This document shows, piece by piece, positions 19,284 through 28,361 of a stretch of 64,000 bases of DNA. The stretch spans positions 17,883 through 81,882 of the forward strand of contig JANNBM010000017.1 in NCBI GenBank assembly GCA_031385445.1. Direction: 5' to 3'. The stretch is from CAIYZT01 sp031385445 (lineage in GTDB: Bacteria; Pseudomonadota; Alphaproteobacteria; Rhodobacterales; Rhodobacteraceae). Numbering within the stretch: position 1 is the first letter of the stretch; every line of letters starts with the position of its first letter. The translations under genes and the position numbers were made by a program. Under the pieces are notes generated by a model that had not been told where the DNA came from, ran no database searches, and saw only the letters and a program-made list of their open reading frames with translations.

Positions 19284-20057
19284 ATGACACGCCTCCTGCT
19301 TTGGGCCTATGGCGCGCTGATGTTTGGCTTCATCTTCTTGCCGGTGGCAGTTTTGGTGCTGTATTCCTTTCAGGATGGCCGCTTGCCGGTGCCGCCTTTC
19401 AGCGGGCCCACACTGAAATGGTATGCGCAGATTTTGCAGGACCAAAACCTGATGGCGGCGCTTGGCCATTCGCTGCTGGTGGCGGGCCTGTCGTCGGCCA
19501 TCGCGCTGGTTTTGGGGTTTTTAGCCGCGCACGGGCTGTCGCGGCATTCTGTGCCCGGTTCGGCGATGATGCGCGCCCTTCTGATCGCACCGATGTCCGT
19601 CAGCTATCTGATCATCGCGCTTGGCCTGCTAAGCGCCTTTAACCGCTTGGGCATACCGCCATCGCTTTGGGCCACCGGGGTCGGGCATGTGGTGATCAAC
19701 CTGCCGCTGTGCTTTGCCATTTTGTTTGCCGCCATGGGCGATCATCAGAAAAATGCCGAACGCGCCGCCCGCGATCTGGGCGCAAGCGAGGCAAAGGTGC
19801 TGTGGCTGATCTCGGCCCCGATGCTGATGCCCGCGCTCGCCGCCGCGTTCTTTTTGTCGGTCACCTTCAGCTGGGACGAATTCATCATCGCCTTCCTGCT
19901 CACCCGGTTTGAAGTGACGCTGCCGGTCGAGATCTGGTCGATGCTGCGCTCGGGCTTGTCGCCGGCCACCAACGCCATCGGCAGTCTTGTCTTTTTGGCT
20001 TCCGCCGCGGTTTTGATCCTGCTGGAGCTGACGGTTTTCAGAAGGGCCAAAAAATGA
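19284..20057 (+). CDS. ABC transporter permease (PotC-like)
   Basis: A 257-aa inner-membrane protein beginning MTRLLLWAYGALMFGFIFLP; the open frame upstream belongs to the previous gene. It has six membrane segments, and the ATPase-contact loop is ERAARDLGASEAKVLWLISA. The segment SVTFSWDEFIIAFLLTRFEV is characteristic of PotC/PotI permeases. It pairs with the preceding PotB-like protein to form the channel. Its end overlaps the ATPase start by four bases (ATGA). Confidence 0.92.
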   Translation: MTRLLLWAYGALMFGFIFLPVAVLVLYSFQDGRLPVPPFSGPTLKWYAQILQDQNLMAALGHSLLVAGLSSAIALVLGFLAAHGLSRHSVPGSAMMRALLIAPMSVSYLIIALGLLSAFNRLGIPPSLWATGVGHVVINLPLCFAILFAAMGDHQKNAERAARDLGASEAKVLWLISAPMLMPALAAAFFLSVTFSWDEFIIAFLLTRFEVTLPVEIWSMLRSGLSPATNAIGSLVFLASAAVLILLELTVFRRAKK

Positions 20058-21085
20058 CTGCACCCGTTTCAATCCAATCGGTTCAGCACCACTTTGGCCC
20101 CTTTACCGCGCTGGAAAACATTGACCTTGATATTGCGGCGGGCGAATTCATCGTGCTTTTGGGGCCGTCGGGATGCGGCAAGACCACGCTGCTGTCGGTG
20201 CTGGGCGGGTTTTTGACGCCCAGCAAAGGCCGGGTGCTGATCGGGGGGCGGGATGTGACGCAGCAGTCGCCAAAAGACCGCCCGACCACGACGATGTTTC
20301 AGGATTACGCGCTGTTTCCGCATATGAGCCTGCTGGAAAACGTCGGCTTTGGTCTGCGGATGCGCGGACAGTCGCGCGGCACCCGCGATGCCAAGGCGAT
20401 GGACATGCTGGCGATGGTCGGGCTGACCGACAAGGCCGCCCGACGCCCGCACGAGCTTTCGGGCGGGCAGCGCCAGCGTGTCGCTTTGGCGCGGGCGCTG
20501 GCGGTGGATCCGGACGTGCTGTTGCTGGATGAACCCCTTGGCGCGCTGGATCTGAAACTGCGCCGCCAGATGCAGGAAGAGCTGAAGGCCATTCAGCGCC
20601 GGGTCGGCACCACCTTTGTGCATGTGACCCATGACCAGGAAGAAGCAATGGCGATTGCCGACCGGATCGTGGTGATGAACCAAGGCCGGATCGAAGACAT
20701 CGGCACGCCGCAAGACATCTATCTGCGCCCGCGCAGCCTGTTTTCCGCCAGCTTTATGGGCGAGATCAACCGCGTCCCGGCGCGGGCCGTGGCGGGGGGA
20801 ATAGACACGCCGCTGGGGGTGCTGCCGGTGCCCGCTGTTGGCGCGGGGCCGCATCTTTTGTGCCTGCGCCCGGAAAACATCGGTCTGACCGGGCCGCTGC
20901 CGCTTGGGGCGGCGCGTCTGGTGGATACGGCGTTTTTCGGCACCCATCACCGCTGTCACTTCATGCCGCTTGCCGCGCCCGACCTGCGGCTTGTGGCGCA
21001 TCTGCCCGCCAGCGCGCAGCCCGAGCCGGGGGCAGAAGTCGCGCTGTTCGGCAATCATCCGGTGCTGCTGGAGGCCGGCGTATGA
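20054..21085 (+). CDS. ABC transporter ATP-binding protein (PotA-like)
   Basis: A 343-aa cytoplasmic ATPase that powers the importer. Walker A is GPSGCGKTT, the Q-loop lies in MFQDYALFPHMSLLENVGFG, the signature is LSGGQRQRVALARAL, Walker B is LLLDEPLGALD, and the switch His is in VTHDQEEAMAIADRI. The C-terminal 100 residues form a TOBE-type regulatory domain (LCLRPENIGL). Length and order match PotA. It is coupled by ATGA to both the upstream permease and the downstream hydrolase. Confidence 0.95.
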   Translation: MTAPVSIQSVQHHFGPFTALENIDLDIAAGEFIVLLGPSGCGKTTLLSVLGGFLTPSKGRVLIGGRDVTQQSPKDRPTTTMFQDYALFPHMSLLENVGFGLRMRGQSRGTRDAKAMDMLAMVGLTDKAARRPHELSGGQRQRVALARALAVDPDVLLLDEPLGALDLKLRRQMQEELKAIQRRVGTTFVHVTHDQEEAMAIADRIVVMNQGRIEDIGTPQDIYLRPRSLFSASFMGEINRVPARAVAGGIDTPLGVLPVPAVGAGPHLLCLRPENIGLTGPLPLGAARLVDTAFFGTHHRCHFMPLAAPDLRLVAHLPASAQPEPGAEVALFGNHPVLLEAGV

Positions 21086-21831
21086 CCGGGGCCGCCATGG
21101 GCCGCGCCAGACCGCAGGATTGGTATCGTATCCGCCCCCTCGCGGACGGCGTGACCTGGATTGACGAGCCGCATATCCATGAATTTTACCGCTGCAACAT
21201 CTGGCATGTGCGCGGGCGCGAGCGGGATATGATGGTGGACAGCGGCATGGGCGTGGTCAGCCTGCGCGAATGGGTGCCCCTCGTGACAGAGCGCCCATTG
21301 GACGCCGTGGCCAGTCATACCCATTTTGACCATATCGGCAGTCACCACGAATTCCCCTGCCGGCTTTGCCACTCTGCCGAAGCCGATCTGATGGCCAATC
21401 CGACGCGCGCGAACACGCTGGCCGATCCCTATGTGACCGACGAGATTTTCACCACCTTGCCGCCCGAACCCTACCTTTCAACCGCCTACGCGGTCAAAGC
21501 CGCCCCGGCGACGCGGATTTTGGAAGATGGCGATGTGATCGACCTCGGCGACCGGCATTTCGAGGTGATCCACACCCCCGGCCATTCCCCCGGTGGTATC
21601 GCCCTTTGGGAGGCGGCGACGGGAACGCTGATCGCGGGCGACATCGTCTATGACGGCCCCTTGATCGAGGATTGCTATCACTCGGACCGCGCCGACTATA
21701 TCCGCTCCATGCAGCGCCTGCTGGCTTTGCCGGTTCAGATCGTGCATGGCGGGCATTTCCAAAGCTATGGCCGCACGCGCCATGTTGACATCATCAAGGC
21801 GTGGCTTGCGGCCAAGGACCAAGCCCGTTGA
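21082..21831 (+). CDS. Metallo-beta-lactamase-fold hydrolase
   Basis: A 249-aa protein of the MBL superfamily. Zinc-binding motifs are SHTHFDHIGSHHEF (H-x-H-x-D-H), the His in HTPGHSPGG, the Asp in IAGDIVYDGP and the terminal His in VHGGHFQSY. The start overlaps the ATPase stop (ATGA). An ATG five codons later is also possible. Being the last gene of the transporter operon suggests that it hydrolyses the imported compound or an intermediate, but the family is too broad to name the substrate. Confidence 0.88.
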   Translation: MTGAAMGRARPQDWYRIRPLADGVTWIDEPHIHEFYRCNIWHVRGRERDMMVDSGMGVVSLREWVPLVTERPLDAVASHTHFDHIGSHHEFPCRLCHSAEADLMANPTRANTLADPYVTDEIFTTLPPEPYLSTAYAVKAAPATRILEDGDVIDLGDRHFEVIHTPGHSPGGIALWEAATGTLIAGDIVYDGPLIEDCYHSDRADYIRSMQRLLALPVQIVHGGHFQSYGRTRHVDIIKAWLAAKDQAR

Positions 21832-22378
21832 TCAAGCAGCTCCCCGAATGCGGGATCGCCCCTATTTAGCGCGCGCTTTGGCACGGTGGCACCGGCACGG
21901 GCCGGCACAAAGCGGGTCTTGGCGCGCAGCGTCAGACCCCGTTTTGCGGGGAAATTGGCGGCGGATTCATTTGGGGTCTGCCCGCACATGCGCGTGGGGG
22001 CGGCCCGTTTTGTCGTTCTCGCGCCGGTTGGCCTGCGCGGCATGGGCAAAGGCCGGGATCGGGTTCAAAGTGAGATGAAAGCCGCTGCCTCTGATGATCA
22101 TCGCAGGCATGCCCATGCTCTGCGGATCGACTTGGCCCGTTTTGATCGCCTTGGCCCGTATTGATCGCTTTGATCGCAGCGCGCCGGCGGATGCAGTCAC
22201 GCACCCGTAAAATGGAATCCCCCATTGCTCCGGCTTGCCAGCGGCTTGCGGCAAAAGGGCAAACCTGCGGCCGAGAGGCCCTTCGGTGCAGGGCTGATTG
22301 AAGACATCGAAAAGTTGACGGCGGCGGCGGTTCCCCCGCCTTCGTTTTCGGCCAAAATGCCTTGGATACGTCTTTCTG
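21832..22378. other. 547-bp gap with a 19-bp tandem repeat, no gene
   Basis: No supportable gene lies between the two convergent units. At 22131-22168 a 19-bp unit (CTTGGCCCGTTTTGATCGC, second copy with one change) occurs twice in tandem, followed by a partial third copy (TTTGATCGC to 22177). A minus-strand fragment near 22100-21970 has protein-like composition (MPAMIIRGSGFHLTLNPIPA) but no start or family, and may be a decayed gene end. Confidence 0.5.
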
Positions 22379-24067
22379 CTACGCTTCTGCGGGGTCTTTC
22401 AACCAGCCGGGCGGGGAGGCGGGCGCAAGCCCGGTTCGGGCGGTTTCAGCACATTCGGCCAAAGAGCCGAAGCGGACGGCGCGCCCCGACAGGCCCGGTG
22501 CGTAATGGGCGTATTTGCCGGAATTGGTCATCAGGTTGCGGGCCTGCGGCGGCATCAGCGGCTCGGTGATCGAACACCAGCAGATGTCGGGGAACACCTG
22601 CGCGCCAAACGCTTCCAGCCGCGCCAAAATGCCCTCGGCGCGGGCAAGGGCCAGCACGTTTTGCCCGACAGTCACGATCACGGCGGTGCCCCGCGCGCGG
22701 TGCCCAGTGGCCAGATCGGCCAGCGCCCGGCATTCAGTCAACGAGAAATGCGGGCTGCCGAAGGCGACCAGATCAATTGCTTGCGGCCCTTGGTTCAGAT
22801 CGCGCCAGACGCGGGCAAGATCGGCGCGGGTGACGGTGACGGTATCGGCGGGCACCGGGAAATCCGCCGCCTCGGGCGTGTGGCCGCCGACATGCAGCAT
22901 CGGTGCCGCCGAGGTGGTGCCGAAGGCCGCGCACATCGCTTTCAGGTCATCCTGCGACGGGTCCGCCGCCTCCAGCCCGGTCAGCAGGGGAATGCGGTCC
23001 GGTGCAAGCTGCCCGGCGATATAGCCCAGCATCGGCCAAAGCGCATCGTCCGGACCCGGCGGCAGGTCGATATGAATGCGGCGGCGCGGGGCGCGGTTTG
23101 CGGGCAGATAGACGCCCGACAGGGGTGCGCGGCCGGTCATGGCGATGAAAAGGTCAAGGTAATCGGGGTGTTTGACCGTGCGCGCCGCCAGTGCGGTATT
23201 GGCAAAGATCACCGCATTGGATTCCGACCAGCCGATATTTTCGCCCGCCTTCGGCGCGGTTTCCAGCAGGTAGGGCGCGCAGGTGAAGGTCGGGCGCGCG
23301 CCCATCTTGACATAGGCATCCGCCAAACGGGCCGCGCGCAGGCCAAAATCGGGCGGCACACCTTGGGTCCGCCAATTGCCATGATCGACCGAGATCGCGT
23401 TCATCGTGGTGGGGATGGACACCTGCCCCCCCATCGCCGCCATGGTTTCGGCAAAGCGCAGGTTGGCGGTGTTGGCAAGGATGCAGCCGTCGATATGGCC
23501 CTGCGTTACATCGACCAGCGCCGTCGCCCCCTGCAACGCGGCCATCGCGCAGATCACCTGCATCGCGATGCGGCGGGCCGGGCCATCCGCGCCGTCCAGC
23601 ATGGCGCGGTCCTGGGCCGACAGGTCCAGCTTTGCCACGCCAAGGGGCTGCAATGGCAACGCCGCGCCGTCAACGATCAGAGCATCGCCCGTCAGCACGG
23701 CGTTTTGTCCCGCCATCGCCGTTGCAAACGCGGTCGGCCCCAGCCGCGCCACCGGCACGGGGCGTTCAAACATCCGCCCGGCAATCATCGCGCCAAGGGT
23801 AACCACATCTTCGGCCTCGCGGAACACGAAAGCGGCGGGTGCGATGCCGTTCAACGCCAGATCGAGCATCACCCCACTGCCGCTGCACGATCCGCGCGTG
23901 GTGGGCATCACCAGCACGCGGCCTGCCAGCGATTGGCCGCAAAGTGGGTGATGCGCGTCGATCACAATGCCGGTCAAGGGATCCACCCCGCCCCAAAAGC
24001 TGAGGCCCTCGTTGCAGGCCAGAACGGCGCCAGCGGCTTGTCCGGGGATGATGGATTGGCCCTTCAT
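22379..24067 (-). CDS. Fused aconitase X (AcnX) protein; candidate cis-3-hydroxy-L-proline dehydratase
   Basis: A 562-aa protein. The N-terminal swivelling small domain (residues 1 to about 130) has SIIPGQAAGAVLACNEGLSF and the motif LVMPTTRGSCSGSGVMLDLA. The large domain follows with VTQGHIDGCILAN, VSIPTTMNAISVDHG, TCAPYLLETAPKAGENIGWS and, near the end, FPDICWCSITEPL, all typical of AcnX. Characterised fused AcnX enzymes dehydrate cis-3-hydroxy-L-proline using an iron-sulfur cluster; others act on phosphomevalonate. A proline-related role is favoured for a bacterium, but no proline racemase or reductase gene is intact nearby. ATG at 24067 is chosen by an AAAGGA 11 bases upstream and by the SIIPG start. 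It converges with the ABC/MBL operon. Confidence 0.85.
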   Translation of the reverse strand: MKGQSIIPGQAAGAVLACNEGLSFWGGVDPLTGIVIDAHHPLCGQSLAGRVLVMPTTRGSCSGSGVMLDLALNGIAPAAFVFREAEDVVTLGAMIAGRMFERPVPVARLGPTAFATAMAGQNAVLTGDALIVDGAALPLQPLGVAKLDLSAQDRAMLDGADGPARRIAMQVICAMAALQGATALVDVTQGHIDGCILANTANLRFAETMAAMGGQVSIPTTMNAISVDHGNWRTQGVPPDFGLRAARLADAYVKMGARPTFTCAPYLLETAPKAGENIGWSESNAVIFANTALAARTVKHPDYLDLFIAMTGRAPLSGVYLPANRAPRRRIHIDLPPGPDDALWPMLGYIAGQLAPDRIPLLTGLEAADPSQDDLKAMCAAFGTTSAAPMLHVGGHTPEAADFPVPADTVTVTRADLARVWRDLNQGPQAIDLVAFGSPHFSLTECRALADLATGHRARGTAVIVTVGQNVLALARAEGILARLEAFGAQVFPDICWCSITEPLMPPQARNLMTNSGKYAHYAPGLSGRAVRFGSLAECAETARTGLAPASPPGWLKDPAEA

Positions 24068-25096
24068 CGCGCGCCGCATCCTTTCAGGTCCGCGCGTTCG
24101 CTCGGCACACCGATGGGGCAATACGCCGCCCGGTTCGGCGCATTATGCGCAAAGGCTATCTCGTGGGTCATGCCGATCATCATTCCGTCATTGGCGCGCG
24201 TGCAGCATATCCACATCCTCGCCTGCCATCTAGGGGCCAGCGCCGAGATCACCGTGTCAAACAGCGCAAAGGCCGATCATTTCGCCTTTGCGCTGTCAAT
24301 CCTGTCCCGTCCCATCATCTTGGATTGAAACATTGGCCAGAGCATCTGATGCCTGCGTGCGAAGCTCGAACGCGAAGGGGCCGGCCTCTTACAGGCTTGC
24401 AAGGCCCAAATCTGTGATGGTCACCGCGTCGCTCTGGCCGCATCCTTGATCCAGAATTCCGCTCGCCGCGCAGATTTCGGCCAGCACCTTTCCCTGCGGG
24501 GCCGTGGGGCAGATCAACGTCCGATCAGTTTTCTGCCGCCATGAGGGGCGGCGCGCGCGGGGGACCTGGGCCGTCCCTGTCAATGATCCCGTGCCTGACC
24601 GATGGATGCGACGTCTGTTACAGGGCAGATGACAGGACAGTCGGATCATGCCGGGAAAAGGTGGCGGCGTTCACAAAGACCGCTCGCCCAATTGCAAGCG
24701 GGGCGCCCAATCCTGCCCCGGTTCAATGCCGATTTCTGCGATCCTTTCTGCCACGAGCCGCCAAATCGCAGGATATTAAGGAACAGGCCGCAAGAACGGA
24801 CGCAGCGCGATCTCGCAGTCCCCGCAGGGACATGCCACGATGTTAAGTTTCGCCAACCACCTTTGCATGGTCTGCGGCGATAACGGCGCGGCGGTCATGT
24901 CGGAACGCCGCCCTTCCTTGACGCTCCGGTTCCGGGACAGCCCTTCAGTCCTGCATATCGTGGCAGGGAAGGGGGCATCCATCGTCGGCCAAAGACGGAT
25001 CAGCCGGTCAAATGTGCCCCGACCAACCTGTGTTTGCAGTTTACCTCGGAAAAACGGCGCATTACGAAGAGGTTGGCCGCGCGTGCAGGAGGATTG
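24068..25096. other. About 1 kb without intact gene between acnX-type gene and TPR gene
   Basis: Open frames here lack starts with ribosome sites. A minus-strand fragment at about 24520-24389 reads APQGKVLAEICAASGILDQG and SDAVTITDLGLASL, then stops. It looks like the end of a real enzyme I cannot name; an ornithine-cyclodeaminase-like reductase is one guess and would fit the proline theme. Another fragment directly upstream of the AcnX gene (24252-24068) has no motif. The promoters of the two flanking divergent genes should lie here. Confidence 0.4.
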
Positions 25097-26779
25097 ATGG
25101 ACCGGTTTGATCTTGGAGATCACAAACGAGCGATCTCGACCCCTTCGGCCGAGGCCCAAGCCTGGTTCAATAAAGGGCTGAACTGGTGTTACGGCTTCAA
25201 TCACGAAGAAGGCGTGACGTGTTTCAAACGCGCGCTTGAACACGACCCTGAATGTGTGATGGCGCATTGGGGCATCGCTTATGGCGCGGGGCCGTTTTAC
25301 AACAATCTGTGGCGTCAGCACAGTCAGGACGAAGCGGACAGCACGGCGAAATTCTGTCATTCCCACATCCAGCAGGCCCGCCCTCACGCCCATACCGCCA
25401 CCAAAGCCGAGAATGCGCTGGTCGACGCCTTGGCGCAGCGGTTTCAGCAGCCGCATCGCGTGGACAGGGCGACATTTGACCGCTGGGATGACGATTACGC
25501 CGATGCGATGCGCCGGGTTTATGCTGACAACCCGGACGATCACGACATCGCTGCGCTCTTTGCTGAAGCGATGATGACCCGGACCGCTTGGAAATTGTGG
25601 GACGTCAAACGCGGCGTCCCCGCGCCGGGTTCGGATGTTCTTGAAGTGCTGACGGTGATCGAACGTGCCATCGCGATGAACGAGGCCGCGAACGCGCCCC
25701 CGCATCCGGCGATCCTGCATCTGCACATCCATGCGACCGAAATGTCCAACACCCCAGAGCGAGCAATGCGATCGGCCGAGACCTTGGGCACGCTTTGCCC
25801 CGACGCGGGCCACATGAACCATATGCCGGGGCACACCTATGTGCTGTGCGGCGACTACGAAAGAGCCAAAATCGCCAGCGAAAAAGCGATCCGCGCCGAC
25901 CAGATATATGTGGATTATGCCGGTCCGTTCAATTTTTATACCACAGCGCGCTGCCATGATCTGCATCTGATGATGTACACCTGCATGTTTCTGGGGCAAT
26001 TCAAACCTGCCCTGGCCGCCGCCGAACAGATGTGCGCCACCCTGTCCCCCGAGGTGCTTGGCGTCCAGGGTCGCCCGCAGCTGGCGATCACGATGGAGGG
26101 GTATTTCGCCATGAAAATGCACGTTCTGGTGCGGTTCGGGCGTTGGCAAGACATCGTCGACACGCCCATGCCTGCCGATCCCGTGCTTTATGTCGTGTCG
26201 ACGGCGATGCACCATTATGCCAAGGGGGTGGCGCATGCGGCGCTGAAAAACTTCGGTGCTGCCGAGCAAGAACGCCGCTTTTTTCATGCCGCCGTCGCGC
26301 GCATCCCCGAAAACCGCACGTTTTTCAACAATACCGCGCAGTCGATCCTTGGCATTGGCGAGATGATGTTGAACGGCGAACTGGCGTACCGTCAAGGCAA
26401 TCATGCGCTGGCGTTTGAGCATCTGCGTGAAAGCGTTCGGCGCGACGACACGCTTGAATATTCCGAACCTTGGGCATGGATGCACCCCCCTCGGCACGCA
26501 CTGGCGGCGCTTTTGGCAGAGCAGGGGCATTTTGACGAAGCAGAAGAGGTGTATCGCACCGATCTGGGCCTGAACGGACAGTTGCAGCGCTGCTCGCAGC
26601 ATCCCCGCAATGTCTGGGCGCTGCACGGTTTGGTTGAATGCCTGCGCCAGCGCGGCGAAACGACAGAGATCGCCGTCCATGAAGCGCAGCTGCGCGCCGC
26701 CATGGCCAAAACGGATGTGCCCGTGACCTCGTCTTGCCTGTGCCGCGCAGCAGCCACAGCGCCGAGCTGCTGCGGCTAA
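25097..26779 (+). CDS. Tetratricopeptide-repeat protein, cytoplasmic
   Basis: A 560-aa protein with a strong ribosome site (AGGAGGATTG before ATG at 25097). It has several degenerate TPR motifs: AQAWFNKGLNWCYGFNHEEG, then CFKRALEHDPECVMAHWGIA near the N-terminus, and HALAALLAEQGHFDEAEEVY near the C-terminus. There is no signal peptide. A histidine-rich middle (HLHIHATEMSNTPERA, HMNHMPGHTYV) is distinctive of the family of uncharacterised bacterial TPR proteins in which the repeats carry HIH and PGH motifs. The C-terminus ends in a Cys-rich tail (SSCLCRAAATAPSCCG). The function is unknown; TPRs imply protein contacts, and the His/Cys content allows metal binding. The long antisense frame across it is not believed. 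Confidence 0.85.
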   Translation: MDRFDLGDHKRAISTPSAEAQAWFNKGLNWCYGFNHEEGVTCFKRALEHDPECVMAHWGIAYGAGPFYNNLWRQHSQDEADSTAKFCHSHIQQARPHAHTATKAENALVDALAQRFQQPHRVDRATFDRWDDDYADAMRRVYADNPDDHDIAALFAEAMMTRTAWKLWDVKRGVPAPGSDVLEVLTVIERAIAMNEAANAPPHPAILHLHIHATEMSNTPERAMRSAETLGTLCPDAGHMNHMPGHTYVLCGDYERAKIASEKAIRADQIYVDYAGPFNFYTTARCHDLHLMMYTCMFLGQFKPALAAAEQMCATLSPEVLGVQGRPQLAITMEGYFAMKMHVLVRFGRWQDIVDTPMPADPVLYVVSTAMHHYAKGVAHAALKNFGAAEQERRFFHAAVARIPENRTFFNNTAQSILGIGEMMLNGELAYRQGNHALAFEHLRESVRRDDTLEYSEPWAWMHPPRHALAALLAEQGHFDEAEEVYRTDLGLNGQLQRCSQHPRNVWALHGLVECLRQRGETTEIAVHEAQLRAAMAKTDVPVTSSCLCRAAATAPSCCG

Positions 26780-26913
26780 AAAACACGCGGCTATCTTGTC
26801 CGCCGCCCCAAAGCGCCAGATCGACCGCACACCGCTTTGACCAAAGCGTTCGGGAGTTCAGGCCGATCGCAGCCTGGACGCCGAATACGGCGTGGCGCAG
26901 ATGACAAAGCCGC

Positions 26914-27567
26914 TCACGCCGGGATCGCCTCGATCAGCTGCGCCCCTGCGGCGCGGTTGGAGTTGACGGCCACATCGACCCGGTGCATGCGCAAAACGCC
27001 CGGCGGCGTGGCCCGCATCAAAGGTGCCGCGCCGTGCCCCGCCTCGCCCAGCCACAGCGGCCAGTCGGCGCGGTCAAGGATCACCGGCTCGCGGTCATGA
27101 ATGCCTCCCATGCCCGGCCCGGCCCCGGTGCTGACCACAGCGCAGGTTACACTGTCCCCCCAACGCTGCCAAAGCCCCGCCATCGCCATCGGCGCGCCGT
27201 CGGTGCGGGTGATGTAAAATGGCAGGCGCGTCTTGTCCGGCCCTGCGGTCCATTCGTAAAAGCCCGACGCCGGGATGATACAGCGCCGCGCCCGCACCGC
27301 CTCACGGAAGGCGGGCTTGACGGCGACGGTTTCGGACCGCGCGTTAATGATCAGCGGACCATCGTTCACCGCTTTGTACCACGACGGGATAAAGCCCCAG
27401 CGCATGGCCTGCATCCGTCGCATTCCCTCATTTGAGGTGACAGCGGCGACCGCATTGGTGGGGCAGATGTTGAAACGCGGGGCCCCGGGCAGATCGTTAC
27501 CCGTGACGGCATCAAACAGCGCCGCCAGCGCCTCGTTCGGATGGGTGATGGTGAAACGGCCGCACAT
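26914..27567 (-). CDS. SRAP-domain protein (SOS response-associated, YedK/HMCES family)
   Basis: A 217-aa protein starting MCGRFTITHP, so that Met removal leaves the catalytic Cys at position 1, which crosslinks to abasic sites in single-stranded DNA. Other family residues are present: Asn in LIINARSETV, Glu in ASGFYEWTAG, and His in GIHDREPVIL. The protein thus has all active residues of the YedK/HMCES group, which shield abasic sites at replication forks. It is transcribed leftward, downstream of the LuxR-type gene by 41 bases. No LexA box was searched for exhaustively. Confidence 0.95.
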   Translation of the reverse strand: MCGRFTITHPNEALAALFDAVTGNDLPGAPRFNICPTNAVAAVTSNEGMRRMQAMRWGFIPSWYKAVNDGPLIINARSETVAVKPAFREAVRARRCIIPASGFYEWTAGPDKTRLPFYITRTDGAPMAMAGLWQRWGDSVTCAVVSTGAGPGMGGIHDREPVILDRADWPLWLGEAGHGAAPLMRATPPGVLRMHRVDVAVNSNRAAGAQLIEAIPA

Positions 27568-27608
27568 CGCGCCAGTCTGGCCAAAAGCGGGGCGGCGGTC
27601 CAGTGGGC

Positions 27609-28181
27609 TCAGGCGTCAAAACGGACCTGGTCTTTGTCCATTCGCTCGCTGTCAAAGGTTGCCTCGCCCAGCGCGAACAGGTCTTCGAGGAAATAGGCGG
27701 CCAATTCCGAGCGGGTGGACAGACCCGACTTGCGATAGACATTCTGCGCTTGCTGCCGGATCGTCGCCTCTGACGTACGGCGCAGCCCGGCGATTTCGCG
27801 CAGGGACGCGCCTTTCAGCATCAACCCCGCCACATCCGCCTCTGCGGCAGACAGGCCCCAGATGTCGAACTGTCCTTCAATCGCGCGTGACAGGCCAAGC
27901 ACGAAGCGCTGGCTTTGCTTGCGCCAGGCGCGGCCCTCGTTGGTGGCCCGCGCCACTTCGCCCTCCAATTCGTCGGTGCGTTCGCACAGGCGCGACAAGC
28001 GCAACACCACCGCCGCCGCAACAAACATCGCGGCGATCATCAAAAGCCGGTCCACAAAGTCGGCCCAGGCCGGGGGCAGGTTGGTCGCCCCCGCGTCCAC
28101 CGCCGCATCCGCGAGCGACAAGGCGGCGGCCAAAAGGACCACGCCAACCACCGCAAGGGCCGCAATCGTATGGGTTTTCAT
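27609..28181 (-). CDS. Membrane-anchored LuxR-family transcriptional regulator
   Basis: A 190-aa protein. ATG at 28181 follows GGAGACGCGAGC; the open frame further upstream overlaps the divergent promoter region and is rejected. Residues 4-30 and 40-62 are hydrophobic (THTIAALAVVGVVLLAAALS; RLLMIAAMFVAAAVVLRLSR), two probable membrane segments. A charged helical linker follows. The C-terminus is a LuxR/FixJ helix-turn-helix: LSAAEADVAGLMLKGASLRE, IAGLRRTSEATIRQQAQNVY. Few LuxR proteins are tethered this way. It is divergent from the exported protein at 28362, which it may control. Confidence 0.88.
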   Translation of the reverse strand: MKTHTIAALAVVGVVLLAAALSLADAAVDAGATNLPPAWADFVDRLLMIAAMFVAAAVVLRLSRLCERTDELEGEVARATNEGRAWRKQSQRFVLGLSRAIEGQFDIWGLSAAEADVAGLMLKGASLREIAGLRRTSEATIRQQAQNVYRKSGLSTRSELAAYFLEDLFALGEATFDSERMDKDQVRFDA

Positions 28182-28361
28182 GCTCGCGTCTCCACCCGTT
28201 TCTGCCGCACCCCGATCCTGCCGCACCTTCGCGAAAAATCCCATCCACCTTTTGTCGGATCGGGGCCAAACCCCCGCAAATCCGCCCTCTGCCGGATTTT
28301 CGAAAACCCGCCGGACCCGCAATCTGGCGTCACCCAATTCCGGGCTGACTTGGAGACTATC

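Noticed and set aside
24776..26830. A 684-codon minus-strand frame over the TPR gene
   Set aside because: Low-complexity Arg/His composition. The plus-strand gene has a perfect ribosome site and TPR motifs.
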